The notes beneath the pieces are model-generated. The model did not search any database. It worked only from the letters and a program-made list of their open reading frames with translations, and was not told the origin of the DNA. A program made the translations under genes and the position numbers. Below are positions 1 to 9,021 of a DNA stretch of 64,000 nucleotides, in pieces (position 1 is the stretch's first letter; the number at the start of each line of letters is the position of its first letter). The DNA lies in assembly GCA_006226595.1 (NCBI GenBank), contig SBGP01000091.1:1-64000 (forward strand), written 5' to 3'. Source of the stretch: Deltaproteobacteria bacterium (GTDB lineage Bacteria; Myxococcota_A; UBA796; GCA-2862545).

Positions 1-160
1 ATGCCGACCGCCATCCGTGGATGGCACCTCCCAGTTTCGAAAAACTGGTCGGCTGGAATCGACGCTTGCGTCTCTCCACTTCTGCCTGAATTTCAAAGAC
101 CGACGCCCGGGGGTCAGGGTGACCCAGCCGGCCGAAGCCCCCGCCTTCTATCCGGCGGGT

Positions 161-189
161 TGCGGCTGTCAAGCCGCATCGTCTTTTTT
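161..189 (+). terminator. Intrinsic terminator, plus strand
   Basis: The stem TGCGGCT/AGCCGCA (7 bp, loop GTCA) is followed after TCGTC by six T. It would end a transcript coming from the left edge of the window, because no plus-strand gene starts nearby. Confidence 0.6.
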
Positions 190-261
190 GGCCCGAGGGC
201 CGCGCCGCCAGGCGTTTCCCCCCAGCGGCGGAGCCCTTTTAACCGAGGGCCTCAGACCGTC

Positions 262-291
262 AAAGAAAAATGCGACCGTTCGGTGACGGTC
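262..291 (-). terminator. Intrinsic terminator of the 383-1255 gene
   Basis: Read on the minus strand, GACCGT/ACGGTC (6 bp, 6-base loop) is followed by GCA and then TTTTTCTTT. It lies about 90 bases past the stop codon of the minus-strand lipoprotein gene, so it probably ends that transcript. Confidence 0.6.
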
Positions 292-382
292 CGCGCGAGA
301 GCAGAGCTTCGCGCGCGGAAGTCGTGCGTGGATCTTTCCGGCGATCGTATGCGCGGTGCGGATCCGCGGGAGCTGGACGCCC

Positions 383-1255
383 CTATTCGAGCCCGAAGAA
401 GTGCACCGATCCGGGGGCCGACACGGCGATCGTGTGACCGTCGGACGAGGAAGTGATCCCCAGGGCTGCCGTCGGCGTGCCGACCCAGGCGTTGATGCTC
501 CCGCTGCCGTCGACGACGACGAGCTCACCGGTGCCGTTCGCCTTCTCGAGCACGACCAGGGCCTCGCCGCGCTCACCCAGCGCCGCGACCTCACGCACGT
601 CGCCGTCGAGGAACACCGCGTGCTGCTCGACACCCGTGGCGTCGAGCACGTGGAGCATGGGCTCGCCAGACTGAGCCGCGAACACGAGTCCGCCGTCCGG
701 AGACACGGCCACGCGGTCGCCGCTCGCGATCGCGACCAGCTGATCGTCCACGACCTTGTAGACCTCGCCGTCCGCGACGAACGCCGTGCCGTCCTGCGCC
801 AGGTCGAAGCTGTCGACCGCGCCCACCGCGAGGGTGCGCCCATCGGTCCACTGCAGCGTGCCGTCCGACAGACCCACCGCGCCCAGGTCGTAGACGAGCG
901 CCCGCTCGAAGGTGCCAGACAGGGAGGCCTCGCTCACGTCGATCGGGTTGTTCGCATCCTGGAGGTGCAGGCCGTCACCCGACTCGATCAGGAACACCTC
1001 GCGACCCTCGATCTCGCCCGCGTCGTGAACGGTCTCGGAGGTCTCGTCGATGTTCAGGTCCGCGCCGATCGCCGCGTTTCGGGTATCGACCGCACAGGTG
1101 GTGCCGTACATGCCGACCTGGCCGCGCAGTCCGTCGAGCGCGAGTCCGACGCCGCGTGCGTCCACCGACAGTTCAGCCTGGTGGTCGAAGGCGCTCTCGG
1201 TCGGCGTGCAGCCAATGGCGAGGGCAGCGACAAGCAGTGAGACGGGACGGTGCAT
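383..1255 (-). CDS. Lipoprotein, beta-propeller-like
   Basis: This 290-residue protein has a lipoprotein signal ending in AIGC, so it is probably anchored to an envelope membrane. The mature part has short repeats such as VAVSPDGGLVFAA and ITSSSDGHTIAVSA. These are typical of PD40/WD40-like propeller blades, although no enzyme motif is visible. An AAGGAG site precedes the ATG. The next gene upstream (1345-2289) encodes a related protein: both share a GTTCA(V/F)D motif shortly after the signal peptide and the same order of repeats, so the pair looks like a tandem duplication. The function is unknown; a scaffold or ligand-binding role is a guess. Confidence 0.75.
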   Translation of the reverse strand: MHRPVSLLVAALAIGCTPTESAFDHQAELSVDARGVGLALDGLRGQVGMYGTTCAVDTRNAAIGADLNIDETSETVHDAGEIEGREVFLIESGDGLHLQDANNPIDVSEASLSGTFERALVYDLGAVGLSDGTLQWTDGRTLAVGAVDSFDLAQDGTAFVADGEVYKVVDDQLVAIASGDRVAVSPDGGLVFAAQSGEPMLHVLDATGVEQHAVFLDGDVREVAALGERGEALVVLEKANGTGELVVVDGSGSINAWVGTPTAALGITSSSDGHTIAVSAPGSVHFFGLE

Positions 1256-1344
1256 GGGCGGACTCCTTCGTCTGGACGATCAGAAGACCATCCCATCACC
1301 GGGGGATCAATCCCTTTTTTGTCACGACATGCGACGGGTGTCGC

Positions 1345-2289
1345 TCAGTCGCCCACGGTCTGGGGCGTCAGGCCGGCCGCCGCCGCAGTCGCATAGAACC
1401 TGGCTTTCGCGCCCTCGTGCTCCACGGAGTACAGGCGCGTCTCCCACTCGGTCACGACGGCGAGCGTCTCGCCGTCCTCCGAGGTCGCGATTTCCTCAGC
1501 GGAGGGCACCGGCAGCTCGTCCACGAGCTCGCCGGTCGTGGCGTCGAGGAACAGGATGCCGCCTTCGTGTGCGCGCTGCACGCTGGCGACGACGAGGCCC
1601 GCAGCACCCATGTCGTCGATGTCGATGAGTCGCCCGTCGACGTCCACCTCCCACAGCGGGCTGCCGTCCGCAGCCGCGGCGTAGAGCGTGTCTCCCCAGT
1701 ACGCGGCGCTGTACACCAGGTTGCTGACCCGGTTCGCGACCACCAGCTCCGCACCCGGCAGCGCGACCTCGCCATCGGCCGTGACGAGACGCGCTCCGCT
1801 GGCCGCGCCGACGACCGCCGCGCCCCCCAGCGCGTCGATCTCGGTTCCGCCGCAGTCCTCTCCGAGCGCCACCGCGGTGACCCCTTCGCCACCGACGAAC
1901 TGGAGCTCACAGCGTCCGCCGAACTCGGTCAGCGCCACCGCGCCGCCCTCGGTGAGGGCCGCGGAGATCACGCCCGGCATCGGCACGTCCCCCAGGTCGT
2001 GGCCGATGAAGTGCAGGCCCTCGGAAGAGCTACCCACGGCCGCTCCGAAGCGCGCATCGTGGATGGCGTCGGTCTCGGTCGGGAAGTCGTAGTCCTCCTG
2101 GAAGTCGCCCACGAGGTCGAAGGCACAGGTCGTTCCCCAGTCCATGCCCATGTGCACGCGCTCGCCGTCGTCCTGGATCGCGACGCCACGCGCCGAGGTC
2201 CACACGGAACCCTCGTGTTCGAGGACGACGCCGCGTCCGGAGCAAGCGGTGGCGAACACGGCGAGAGCGAGAACAGTGGTGCGATGCAT
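1345..2289 (-). CDS. Lipoprotein, beta-propeller-like (paralog)
   Basis: This 314-residue protein starts at the ATG preceded by GGGAGG and spaced as in its neighbours; a longer reading frame upstream lacks such a site. The N-terminus is a lipoprotein signal with an ATAC lipobox. The rest carries propeller-like repeats, for example EIATSEDGETLAVVTEW near the C-terminus, and the GTTCAFD motif shared with the gene at 383-1255. No catalytic signature is seen. The two genes lie in the same direction, 89 bp apart, and may be co-transcribed. Sequence suggests an exported structural or binding protein of unknown function. Confidence 0.75.
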   Translation of the reverse strand: MHRTTVLALAVFATACSGRGVVLEHEGSVWTSARGVAIQDDGERVHMGMDWGTTCAFDLVGDFQEDYDFPTETDAIHDARFGAAVGSSSEGLHFIGHDLGDVPMPGVISAALTEGGAVALTEFGGRCELQFVGGEGVTAVALGEDCGGTEIDALGGAAVVGAASGARLVTADGEVALPGAELVVANRVSNLVYSAAYWGDTLYAAAADGSPLWEVDVDGRLIDIDDMGAAGLVVASVQRAHEGGILFLDATTGELVDELPVPSAEEIATSEDGETLAVVTEWETRLYSVEHEGAKARFYATAAAAGLTPQTVGD

Positions 2290-2413
2290 CGAGCCTCCCA
2301 GGCATTGCCGAGTGCAAAGCAGGAAGCATGCCAGGCGGTAGACCCGCTGTTTTCGGGGGTCGGGACTCGAGCCGTTCACAAGCACGGCGAAAAGCCGGAC
2401 AGCGATGTCAGGG

Positions 2414-5233
2414 CTACTTCACCCGTCCGAGCTCGAAGATCAGCCGCGGCCGCATCAGCTCGGTCCGCTCGCGGGGGGCACCGGGGAGCGCATCGAAGAC
2501 GTCGTCACCATCGATGTCGCCGACGGACACGGTGCTGAGGGGCTGCGCCAGGCGCACCGCCAGGTCCCACCGCGCATCGCGGACGGTACCCCGCAAGACG
2601 AGCCGACCGCCCACGTCTGCGGGAAGCGCACCGCCAGCCGCCCCGAGGTGTCCGTCGACCTCGAAGGTGGCGCCTTCCGCGAAGTATGGCCCCACCATGC
2701 GACGCCACCGCGCCAACGGCACCCGGTAGCCAAGCCGGGCGACGACCAGCGCATCCGCGGCGATCGCCAGCTCGGGGTAGCCGGGAAGGGCCACGGTTCG
2801 GCCGAGCAGCGCCTGATCTCCGAGCCCTCCCGCCCGCGGCATCAGCCACGGATGCACCGAAGTGGAGGCGAGCAGGTCGAGCCCGGCGAGCACCGCGTGG
2901 TGGTGACGCCAGGCGCCGCGGATGGACGAGGGCGCCCGCGCCTCCACGTCGAGATGCATCCACCCCTGGGCGTAGGCCTGCCCCTCGCGGCCCAGCTCGG
3001 CGCCGACCGCGAAGTCGTAGCCCTCGATGGCGAGGTCGACGCGGCGGGCATCGTGGGCGCGCAGCTCCGCGGTCCCCGCCACCAGGCCGAGCTTGCCCGC
3101 TTCGCGAATGCCGATCTCCGCCGCATGCGCGCCGAGGGTGCCCGCCATCACCCCGCGTTCCAGCGTGAGCTCGGCACCGCCCCAGCTCCGCCAGCCCTCG
3201 AGCTTGCGCCGCGGCGTGGGCCGCTCCCAGAGCTGGTGGCCGCCGTCGACCGTGAGCTGCAGCGGTCCCAGTCGTCGCCGGGCGCCGAGCGAACCACCGG
3301 CCTCCTCTCCGAGCCAGAAGGCGCCGTGCACCTCGCGCCCGTCGTCGTAGGCATGCGTCGCGAAGGCCAGTCCCGCGCCGAGGTCGACGTCGTCGGCGGC
3401 TCCCATGGTCACGGCGACGAACGGTGTGATCGCGACCGGGCTGAATCCGGGCCGCGAGAGCACCTCGTACCCGGGGACGGCCAGCGGCACGGCCGTGAAC
3501 GGCATGTCGTGGAAGCGCCCGGTGACCTCCTCGTGGAGCAGGTCGGCCGCGGGAACCCCCGCGAGCGCCACACCCTCGGCCGTCGGTCGGGCGACGAGCA
3601 GGTCCCCCGCCGGGGTCATCGACGGGGTGTGGAGCACACCGCGCTCGTCGGTCAGGCGCTCGATCCGTCCGGTAGCCGGGGTCAGCTGGTAGACCTCGCG
3701 GGCGCCCGCGTAGTCCGCCGTGAACAGGACCTCGCCGGTCGGCGTCACAGCGAGATCCGCTTCGGAGGCGGCGCTGGCGGTCCAGTGGACAACGCGTCCC
3801 TCGGAGACCTCGGCGATCTCGGCCTGGTCGCCAATGCGGTGGACCGCGAGCAGCCGCCCATCGGGTAGGAACACCGGGGTTCGCCACCACTCGCCCGGGC
3901 CGCCGGCGACCTCGGTGTAGGGGCCCTCGACCGGACCGCGCATCAGCGTGCCACCGCCATCGACCGCGCGAACCCAGGCGAGCTCGCGTCCGTCGGGAGA
4001 GAGCACCGGGTCCATGCCGTGCACGGTGTCGGGCAGCGCGCGCGCCCGGTCGCGCACCGCATCGGCCTCGGGCAACCAGTCTCCGGAGAGGTCGACGAGG
4101 AACAGCTCTCCGCGGTCGAGCACCGAGACGTCGAGGCCCGTGCGCAGGGCGTCGCGGCCCACCACCACCGCCACGTCGTCGACCATCGAATACCGGCTAC
4201 CGTAAGAGATAGGGACGACGAGCCGTGGACCCCACACCGCCTCTCCCCCGAGACCCGCCACGCTCTCGGGCTCGCGGGACTCGACGAGCAGGTAGCCGCC
4301 ACCGTGGTACGCGACCCGTCCCTCGCGGCCCTGCGGCCACAGCTCCCAGCGCCCCGGTCGCGTCGCGCCCGCCGGCACCGTGCCCCCGCCGACCCCGACC
4401 TGGAAGTCGGCCCGCAGCTGCCGCTCGCTCAGCCCGGTGAGCGCCCGCAGTGCCGGCCGCACGCCCCCCCGGCGCGCGACCTCGTCCGCGAGCTCGGCGA
4501 TGTCGAGGGCGTACGTGTCCTCGAGCCAGCGCACGAAGGCCAGGCCCTGCTGGTAGGAGCGCTCACTGTCGCCCCAGTCGTCCTTCACGTAGCGGGTGAA
4601 CCACGCGTCCTGAAGCAGGCGATCCCCGTCGGCCGCCGCGGAGACGGTGTGGCGCTGCTCCGCCGAGACCTGGCCGAGGCCCGCGGAGACGCCGACCCCC
4701 TCGGCGCTGCCCTCGGACCACCAGTGGGGGCCCAGGGTGCTCCACTCCAGGGCGGCCTCGGTCGCGACGTTGCTCGGGCCGTGGCGCAGCGACACCGTGA
4801 GCTCCACGCCCTCGACCGGCTCGACCATGCGCTTGGCCTTCTTCAGGTGCAGGAAGTGACCGAGCTCGTGGCGCAACACGAGGCGAAGCGGGTCCATCGG
4901 CCCCCGCAGGCGCTCGAGCACGCCCCCGGGATGATCGGAGAGCACGATCCAGTCCCAGGACGGCCAGGTCCAGCCGTTGATGCCGTCCTCGGGCAACAGC
5001 AACACGTGCACCCGCTCGACCGGGAAGTACTCGACCTCGGCGCACATGGGCAGCCACAGGGCCTCGCCCTCGGCAAGCACCCGCTCGGCGGCGAGCCGGT
5101 CCCCTTCCCCCGAGCGGCGGTCGACGCTGTAGTGCACGACGAAGTGCTCGCTGCGCACCGTCTCCCAGCGCAGGGAAGGCGCCTGCACTTCCTCGATGAG
5201 CGGCGCCGCCAGCGCCAGGCCCAGCCACCACAT
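2414..5233 (-). CDS. Exported zinc metallopeptidase with propeller and C-terminal barrel
   Basis: This is a 939-residue protein. The start is the ATG that overlaps the upstream stop codon as TGATG, giving a short signal sequence (MWWLGLALAAP). Near residue 130 lies LRHELGHFLHL, an HExxH zinc-binding motif of gluzincin type (peptidase MA-like). The central part has TolB/PD40-type repeats such as LSPDGRELAWVRA and MTPAGDLLVARP. The last 300 residues are rich in alternating glycine and aromatic residues and end in LIFELGRVK, as in outer-membrane beta-barrels. The enzyme probably faces the periplasm or cell surface. Its substrate is unknown. Coupling to the small barrel protein upstream suggests that the two act together. 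Confidence 0.75.
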   Translation of the reverse strand: MWWLGLALAAPLIEEVQAPSLRWETVRSEHFVVHYSVDRRSGEGDRLAAERVLAEGEALWLPMCAEVEYFPVERVHVLLLPEDGINGWTWPSWDWIVLSDHPGGVLERLRGPMDPLRLVLRHELGHFLHLKKAKRMVEPVEGVELTVSLRHGPSNVATEAALEWSTLGPHWWSEGSAEGVGVSAGLGQVSAEQRHTVSAAADGDRLLQDAWFTRYVKDDWGDSERSYQQGLAFVRWLEDTYALDIAELADEVARRGGVRPALRALTGLSERQLRADFQVGVGGGTVPAGATRPGRWELWPQGREGRVAYHGGGYLLVESREPESVAGLGGEAVWGPRLVVPISYGSRYSMVDDVAVVVGRDALRTGLDVSVLDRGELFLVDLSGDWLPEADAVRDRARALPDTVHGMDPVLSPDGRELAWVRAVDGGGTLMRGPVEGPYTEVAGGPGEWWRTPVFLPDGRLLAVHRIGDQAEIAEVSEGRVVHWTASAASEADLAVTPTGEVLFTADYAGAREVYQLTPATGRIERLTDERGVLHTPSMTPAGDLLVARPTAEGVALAGVPAADLLHEEVTGRFHDMPFTAVPLAVPGYEVLSRPGFSPVAITPFVAVTMGAADDVDLGAGLAFATHAYDDGREVHGAFWLGEEAGGSLGARRRLGPLQLTVDGGHQLWERPTPRRKLEGWRSWGGAELTLERGVMAGTLGAHAAEIGIREAGKLGLVAGTAELRAHDARRVDLAIEGYDFAVGAELGREGQAYAQGWMHLDVEARAPSSIRGAWRHHHAVLAGLDLLASTSVHPWLMPRAGGLGDQALLGRTVALPGYPELAIAADALVVARLGYRVPLARWRRMVGPYFAEGATFEVDGHLGAAGGALPADVGGRLVLRGTVRDARWDLAVRLAQPLSTVSVGDIDGDDVFDALPGAPRERTELMRPRLIFELGRVK

Positions 5234-6030
5234 CAGAAGTGCACCCGGGCCACGGCCCCGAAGCGACTCGCCCGACCGCCCTGACTCGGGGAGCGCGCGA
5301 GACCGTCTCCCGCGAGGAGCACGTCGCCGACGAAGCCGACCTCGACCCCGCGGGAGGCATGGATCTCCGCGCCGAGATCCAGGCGAACATCGGTGCCGAC
5401 CTCGGCGAGCACCGACACGCCGCCCCGCAGGACGAGCGGACCCCCCTGCAGGCTCAGGTAGGGACGAGCGAGCCACTGCAGCGACAGCCCGTCCGCATCG
5501 TCGGGCACCCACAGGGTCGCTCGCGCCTCGGCCCCGAGCACCATGCCGCCGATCTGGCGCGAGCTGCCGAGCCCAGTCCACACGCCCGGTCCCCCGCGCG
5601 TGAACCGGCGTCCGTCGGGCCCGTAGGGTTCGTCCGGCCCGGAGGCCCCGCTCCACCCGAGCTCGACTGCCACCGAGGTCGTCGGCAGGTCGGTGGCGAG
5701 CAGCTCCCAGCGCGCGCCGAAGTGCGTGTCACCCACGGCGACGCGACCCTCGGCCTCGTGCACGGGCATGCCGCCGAAGACCTCGACGCGCGGCGCGATC
5801 CCGTAGCGCAGCACCAGGTCCTGCCGGTGCTGCTCCCCACCCGTAGTGTGCGTGAGCCCGAGCTCGAACCACCCGCGCGGCAGGACGAGACCGCGCTCGA
5901 TGCTCAGGGCCGGCAGCGGCTCGCGGCTGCGCTTGGGCTCGAACGGACCCGCGTGGGCGCAGAGCAGGGCGACGACTAGGGCGAGCAGCGGACCTCCGTG
6001 CCGAAGGCTAACGCACCGCGACGCCCCCAC
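5233..6030 (-). CDS. Outer-membrane beta-barrel-like exported protein
   Basis: A 265-residue reading from a GTG at 6030. It has a signal peptide (PLLALVVALLCAHA, likely cut after AHA) and a mature part of amphipathic strands such as GWFELGLTHTTGG and GEARATLWV-like segments, ending in FGAVARVHF. A C-terminal Phe is typical of outer-membrane barrels. An alternative start is the CTG at 5988, which has a much better ribosome-binding site (GGAGG plus 4 bases) and gives 251 residues. The stop overlaps the ATG of the metallopeptidase gene by one base, implying translational coupling. It resembles DUF3187/transporter-like barrel proteins; the exact role is unknown. Confidence 0.7.
   Translation of the reverse strand: MGASRCVSLRHGGPLLALVVALLCAHAGPFEPKRSREPLPALSIERGLVLPRGWFELGLTHTTGGEQHRQDLVLRYGIAPRVEVFGGMPVHEAEGRVAVGDTHFGARWELLATDLPTTSVAVELGWSGASGPDEPYGPDGRRFTRGGPGVWTGLGSSRQIGGMVLGAEARATLWVPDDADGLSLQWLARPYLSLQGGPLVLRGGVSVLAEVGTDVRLDLGAEIHASRGVEVGFVGDVLLAGDGLARSPSQGGRASRFGAVARVHF
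5986..5997 (-). promoter_or_regulatory. Ribosome-binding site before a possible CTG start
   Basis: On the minus strand GGAGG is followed by TCCG and CTG. This is the same GGAGG-N4-start spacing seen at most ATG starts in the window. No ATG, GTG or TTG lies at the right distance, so translation of the barrel gene may begin at CTG. Confidence 0.45.
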
Positions 6031-6166
6031 GCGTTCCAACCTCGTCACCCAGCGAATTCGCGCGGAGCTTCCTCGCTTGTGGCGCACCTGGTGTACCCTG
6101 CCGCGACAAAGTGCAGTGGCCGACCCTTCCAGGCGGTTACGCAAGCGCCTTGCCCACGGAGCGCCC

Positions 6167-8017
6167 ATGAGCACGACCGCCCGGATCGAGCCCGGTCCCA
6201 ACGCCTCCCTCGACAGTGTCGTCATCCGATTCGCCGGTGATTCCGGCGACGGCATGCAGCTGATCGGCAACCAGTTCACCCGCACCAGCGCCCTGGCCGG
6301 AAACGACCTCGCGACGCTGCCGGACTTCCCCGCCGAGATCCGCGCTCCCGCCGGTACGCGTGCCGGCGTGTCCGGGTTCCAGCTGCAGTTCGCCAACCAC
6401 GACATCTTCACGCCCGGCGACATCGCCGACGTGCTCGTGGCCATGAACCCCGCGGCGCTGGTGGCGAACCTCGGTCGTCTCAAGGACGGCGGGCTGATCA
6501 TCGTCAACAACGACAAGTTCGCCAGCCGCGACCTCAAGCTCGCCAACCTCGAGCAGAGCCCGCTCGAGGACGGCACGGTCGAGAACTACCGCGTGGTCGA
6601 GGTCGGCATCACCAAGCTGACCAAGGACACGGTCGAGCCGCTCGGCCTGACCACCAAGGAAGCCGACCGCTGCAAGAACTTCTTCGCGCTGGGCATGATG
6701 TACTGGCTGTACAGCCGGAACATGGGTCCCACCGAGGACTGGGTCCGCAGCAAGTTCAAGGGCAAGTACGCCGACGCGAACCTCGCCGCGCTTCGCGCCG
6801 GCTGGTCCTACGCCGAGACCGTCGAGATCTTCGCCGGCCAGCCGTACATGGTGCCCCGCGCCGACGACTTCGACGCCGGTGAGTACCGCAACATCATGGG
6901 CAACGCCGCCCTCGCCGTAGGCCTGGCCGCCGCCGCGACCAAGGCCGACCGCCCGCTGTTCTACGGCACCTACCCGATCACGCCGGCGTCGGACATCCTC
7001 CACGCCCTGGCGCCGTTCAAGAACTACGGCGTGGTGACCTACCAGGCCGAGGACGAGATCGCCGCGGTCTGTGCGGCCATCGGCGCGTCCTGGGGCGGAA
7101 GCATCGGCGTGACCGGCACCTCCGGCCCGGGCATCGCGCTCAAGGCCGAGGCGATGGGCCTCGCGAACATCGTCGAGCTGCCGCTCATCGTCGTCAACGT
7201 CCAGCGCGGTGGACCGTCCACCGGCCTGCCGACCAAGACCGAGCAGTCCGACTTGCTCCAGGTCATGTACGGCCGCAACGGCGACAGCCCGATGCCCATC
7301 CTCGCGCCCAAGACCCCGGCGGACTGCTTCGAGGTCGCCATCGAGGCGGTGAAGATCGCGTTCAAGTACATGACCCCGGTCGTGATCATGAGCGACGGCT
7401 ACATCGCGAACGGCGCCGAGCCGTGGAAGCTGCCCGACCTCGACACCATCCCCGAGATGAAGCCGACCTTCGCGAAGGCCGTCGAGGGCGAGGAGTTCCA
7501 GGCGTACAGCCGCAACCCCGAGACCCTCGCGCGTCCGTGGGCCATCCCCGGCACCCCGGGCCTCGAGCACCGCGTCGGCGGCCTCGAGAAGCAGCACCTC
7601 ACCGGTCACGTCAGCTACGACCCGCCGAACCACCAGTTCATGCAGGAGCTGCGCCGCGACAAGGTGAACAAGATCCGCCAGGACATCCCCGCCACCGAGA
7701 TCCACGGTGACGACAGCGGCCTGTGCGTGCTCACCTGGGGGTCGACCTACGGCGCAGCTCGCACCGCGGTGAACGGCGCCCGCAAGCAGGGCAAGAAGGT
7801 CGGTCACGTGCACCTGCGCTGGCTGAACCCACTGCCGGCCGACCTCGGCGACGTGCTTGCCAAGTACGACCGCGTGCTCGTGCCCGAGCTCAACCTCGGC
7901 CAGCTCGTGAAGCTGATCCGCGCCGAGTACCTCATCGACGCCCAGAGCCTGTCCAAGGTCCAGGGCCAGCCGTTCACCACGAACGAGATCCTCTCCCGCA
8001 TCCTCGAGGAGGTCTGA
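6167..8017 (+). CDS. korA: 2-oxoacid:ferredoxin oxidoreductase, alpha subunit
   Basis: The 616-residue protein joins a gamma-type domain (about residues 15-190, starting VVIRFAGDSGDGMQ) to the alpha, pyrimidine-binding core (from about 245, YPITPASDILH). This is the usual gamma-alpha fusion of KorA-type enzymes. With KorB it oxidises a 2-oxoacid, most often 2-oxoglutarate, to the acyl-CoA with ferredoxin as electron acceptor, as in an oxygen-tolerant or anaplerotic TCA branch. Substrate choice cannot be read with certainty. The ATG follows a GGAG site. Its stop overlaps the start of korB as TGATG, so the subunits are made together. Confidence 0.93.
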   Translation: MSTTARIEPGPNASLDSVVIRFAGDSGDGMQLIGNQFTRTSALAGNDLATLPDFPAEIRAPAGTRAGVSGFQLQFANHDIFTPGDIADVLVAMNPAALVANLGRLKDGGLIIVNNDKFASRDLKLANLEQSPLEDGTVENYRVVEVGITKLTKDTVEPLGLTTKEADRCKNFFALGMMYWLYSRNMGPTEDWVRSKFKGKYADANLAALRAGWSYAETVEIFAGQPYMVPRADDFDAGEYRNIMGNAALAVGLAAAATKADRPLFYGTYPITPASDILHALAPFKNYGVVTYQAEDEIAAVCAAIGASWGGSIGVTGTSGPGIALKAEAMGLANIVELPLIVVNVQRGGPSTGLPTKTEQSDLLQVMYGRNGDSPMPILAPKTPADCFEVAIEAVKIAFKYMTPVVIMSDGYIANGAEPWKLPDLDTIPEMKPTFAKAVEGEEFQAYSRNPETLARPWAIPGTPGLEHRVGGLEKQHLTGHVSYDPPNHQFMQELRRDKVNKIRQDIPATEIHGDDSGLCVLTWGSTYGAARTAVNGARKQGKKVGHVHLRWLNPLPADLGDVLAKYDRVLVPELNLGQLVKLIRAEYLIDAQSLSKVQGQPFTTNEILSRILEEV

Positions 8018-9021
8018 TGACCGTGCCCGTCTACAAGAAGAAGGACTTCGTCTCCGACCAGGTCGTGCGCTGGTGCCCGGGCTGCGGTGACTACTCCATC
8101 CTCTCGCAGGTGCAGTCGACCTTCGCGGGTCTCGGCGTGCTGCGCGAGAACTTCGCCGTGATCTCCGGCATCGGCTGCTCGAGCCGGTTCCCCTACTACA
8201 TGGAGACCTACGGCTTCCACACGATCCACGGCCGTGCGCCGGCGTTCGCGAGCGGCCTCAAGGCCACGCGTCCAGAGCTGTCGGTGTGGGTGATCTCCGG
8301 CGACGGCGACATGCTGTCCATCGGCGGCAACCACATCATCCACGCGCTGCGCCGCAACTTCGACATCAACGTGCTGCTCTTCAACAACCGGATCTACGGT
8401 CTGACGAAGGGCCAGTACTCGCCGACCTCCGAGGTGGGCAAGAAGACGAAGTCGACGCCGTTCGGGTCCATCGATCAGCCGTTCAATCCGATCCAGCTCG
8501 CGCTGGGTGCGGGCGGCACCCTCATCGCGCGCGCCATCGACGTCGATGCGAAGCACCTGCAGTCGATGCTCGAGACGAGCCACGCCCACAAGGGCACCGG
8601 CTTCATCGAGATCTACCAGAACTGCAACATCTTCAACGATGGCGCCTTCGACGAGTACCGCGGCAAGGGCGAGCGCGAGGAGAACGCGCTGTACCTCGAG
8701 CACGGCAAGCCGATGGTGTGGGGCAAGACCGTGCGCAAGGGCCTCATCCTCGAGGGCACCACCTTCAAGGTGGTCGAGCTCGGCGAGGCCTACTCCGAGG
8801 ACGACTGCTGCATCCACGACGAGGGCAACTACATCCAGGCCCAGCTGCTGTCGCAGATCAACGGCAACGGCTTCCCGGTGCCCCTCGGCGTGATGTACCG
8901 CGAGCAGCGCCCGACCTACGAGACCGCGTTCCAGGACCAGGTCACCGCCGCGCGCGGCAAGCTCGGCAACGGCGACCTCGAGGCCCTGGTCAAGGGCGGC
9001 GATACCTGGCGCGTCAGCTGA
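8017..9021 (+). CDS. korB: 2-oxoacid:ferredoxin oxidoreductase, beta subunit
   Basis: This 334-residue protein is the thiamine-diphosphate-binding partner of KorA. It shows the CPGCGDY segment near residue 20 and the thiamine-binding SGDGDMLSIGGNH followed by NVLLFNNRIYG. The length fits KorB of the two-subunit enzymes. No separate delta or ferredoxin-like subunit follows, which also fits the KorAB form. A GAGGAGG site lies inside the end of korA. The stop overlaps the start of the HAD phosphatase gene by one base. Confidence 0.93.
   Translation: MTVPVYKKKDFVSDQVVRWCPGCGDYSILSQVQSTFAGLGVLRENFAVISGIGCSSRFPYYMETYGFHTIHGRAPAFASGLKATRPELSVWVISGDGDMLSIGGNHIIHALRRNFDINVLLFNNRIYGLTKGQYSPTSEVGKKTKSTPFGSIDQPFNPIQLALGAGGTLIARAIDVDAKHLQSMLETSHAHKGTGFIEIYQNCNIFNDGAFDEYRGKGEREENALYLEHGKPMVWGKTVRKGLILEGTTFKVVELGEAYSEDDCCIHDEGNYIQAQLLSQINGNGFPVPLGVMYREQRPTYETAFQDQVTAARGKLGNGDLEALVKGGDTWRVS

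Larger units (their letters stand above)
1..382. other. Noncoding, hairpin-rich left end
   Basis: No convincing gene is seen before the stop codon at 383. The stretch holds several perfect inverted repeats: 11-24 (CCATCC/GGATGG), 31-48 (CCAGTTT, CGAA loop, AAACTGG), 111-125 (GGGTCA/TGACCC) and 161-178, the last followed by a run of six T. Such spacing suits the 3' part of a structured RNA or a leader that ends at 189. The 5' part, if any, lies outside the window. I could not match it to tRNA, tmRNA, SRP RNA or RNase P RNA signatures. Confidence 0.4.

Noticed and set aside
1303-1320. Short hairpin GGGAT-CA-ATCCC followed by six T on the plus strand
   Set aside because: The stem has only five pairs and no plus-strand gene ends nearby. 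It lies in the promoter region of a minus-strand gene.
6137-7813. Long open frame on the strand opposite korA
   Set aside because: It is a shadow frame caused by high GC and strong codon bias. It has no family motifs and lies fully inside korA. The same applies to frames opposite the kinase at 10487 and the helicase at 35351.
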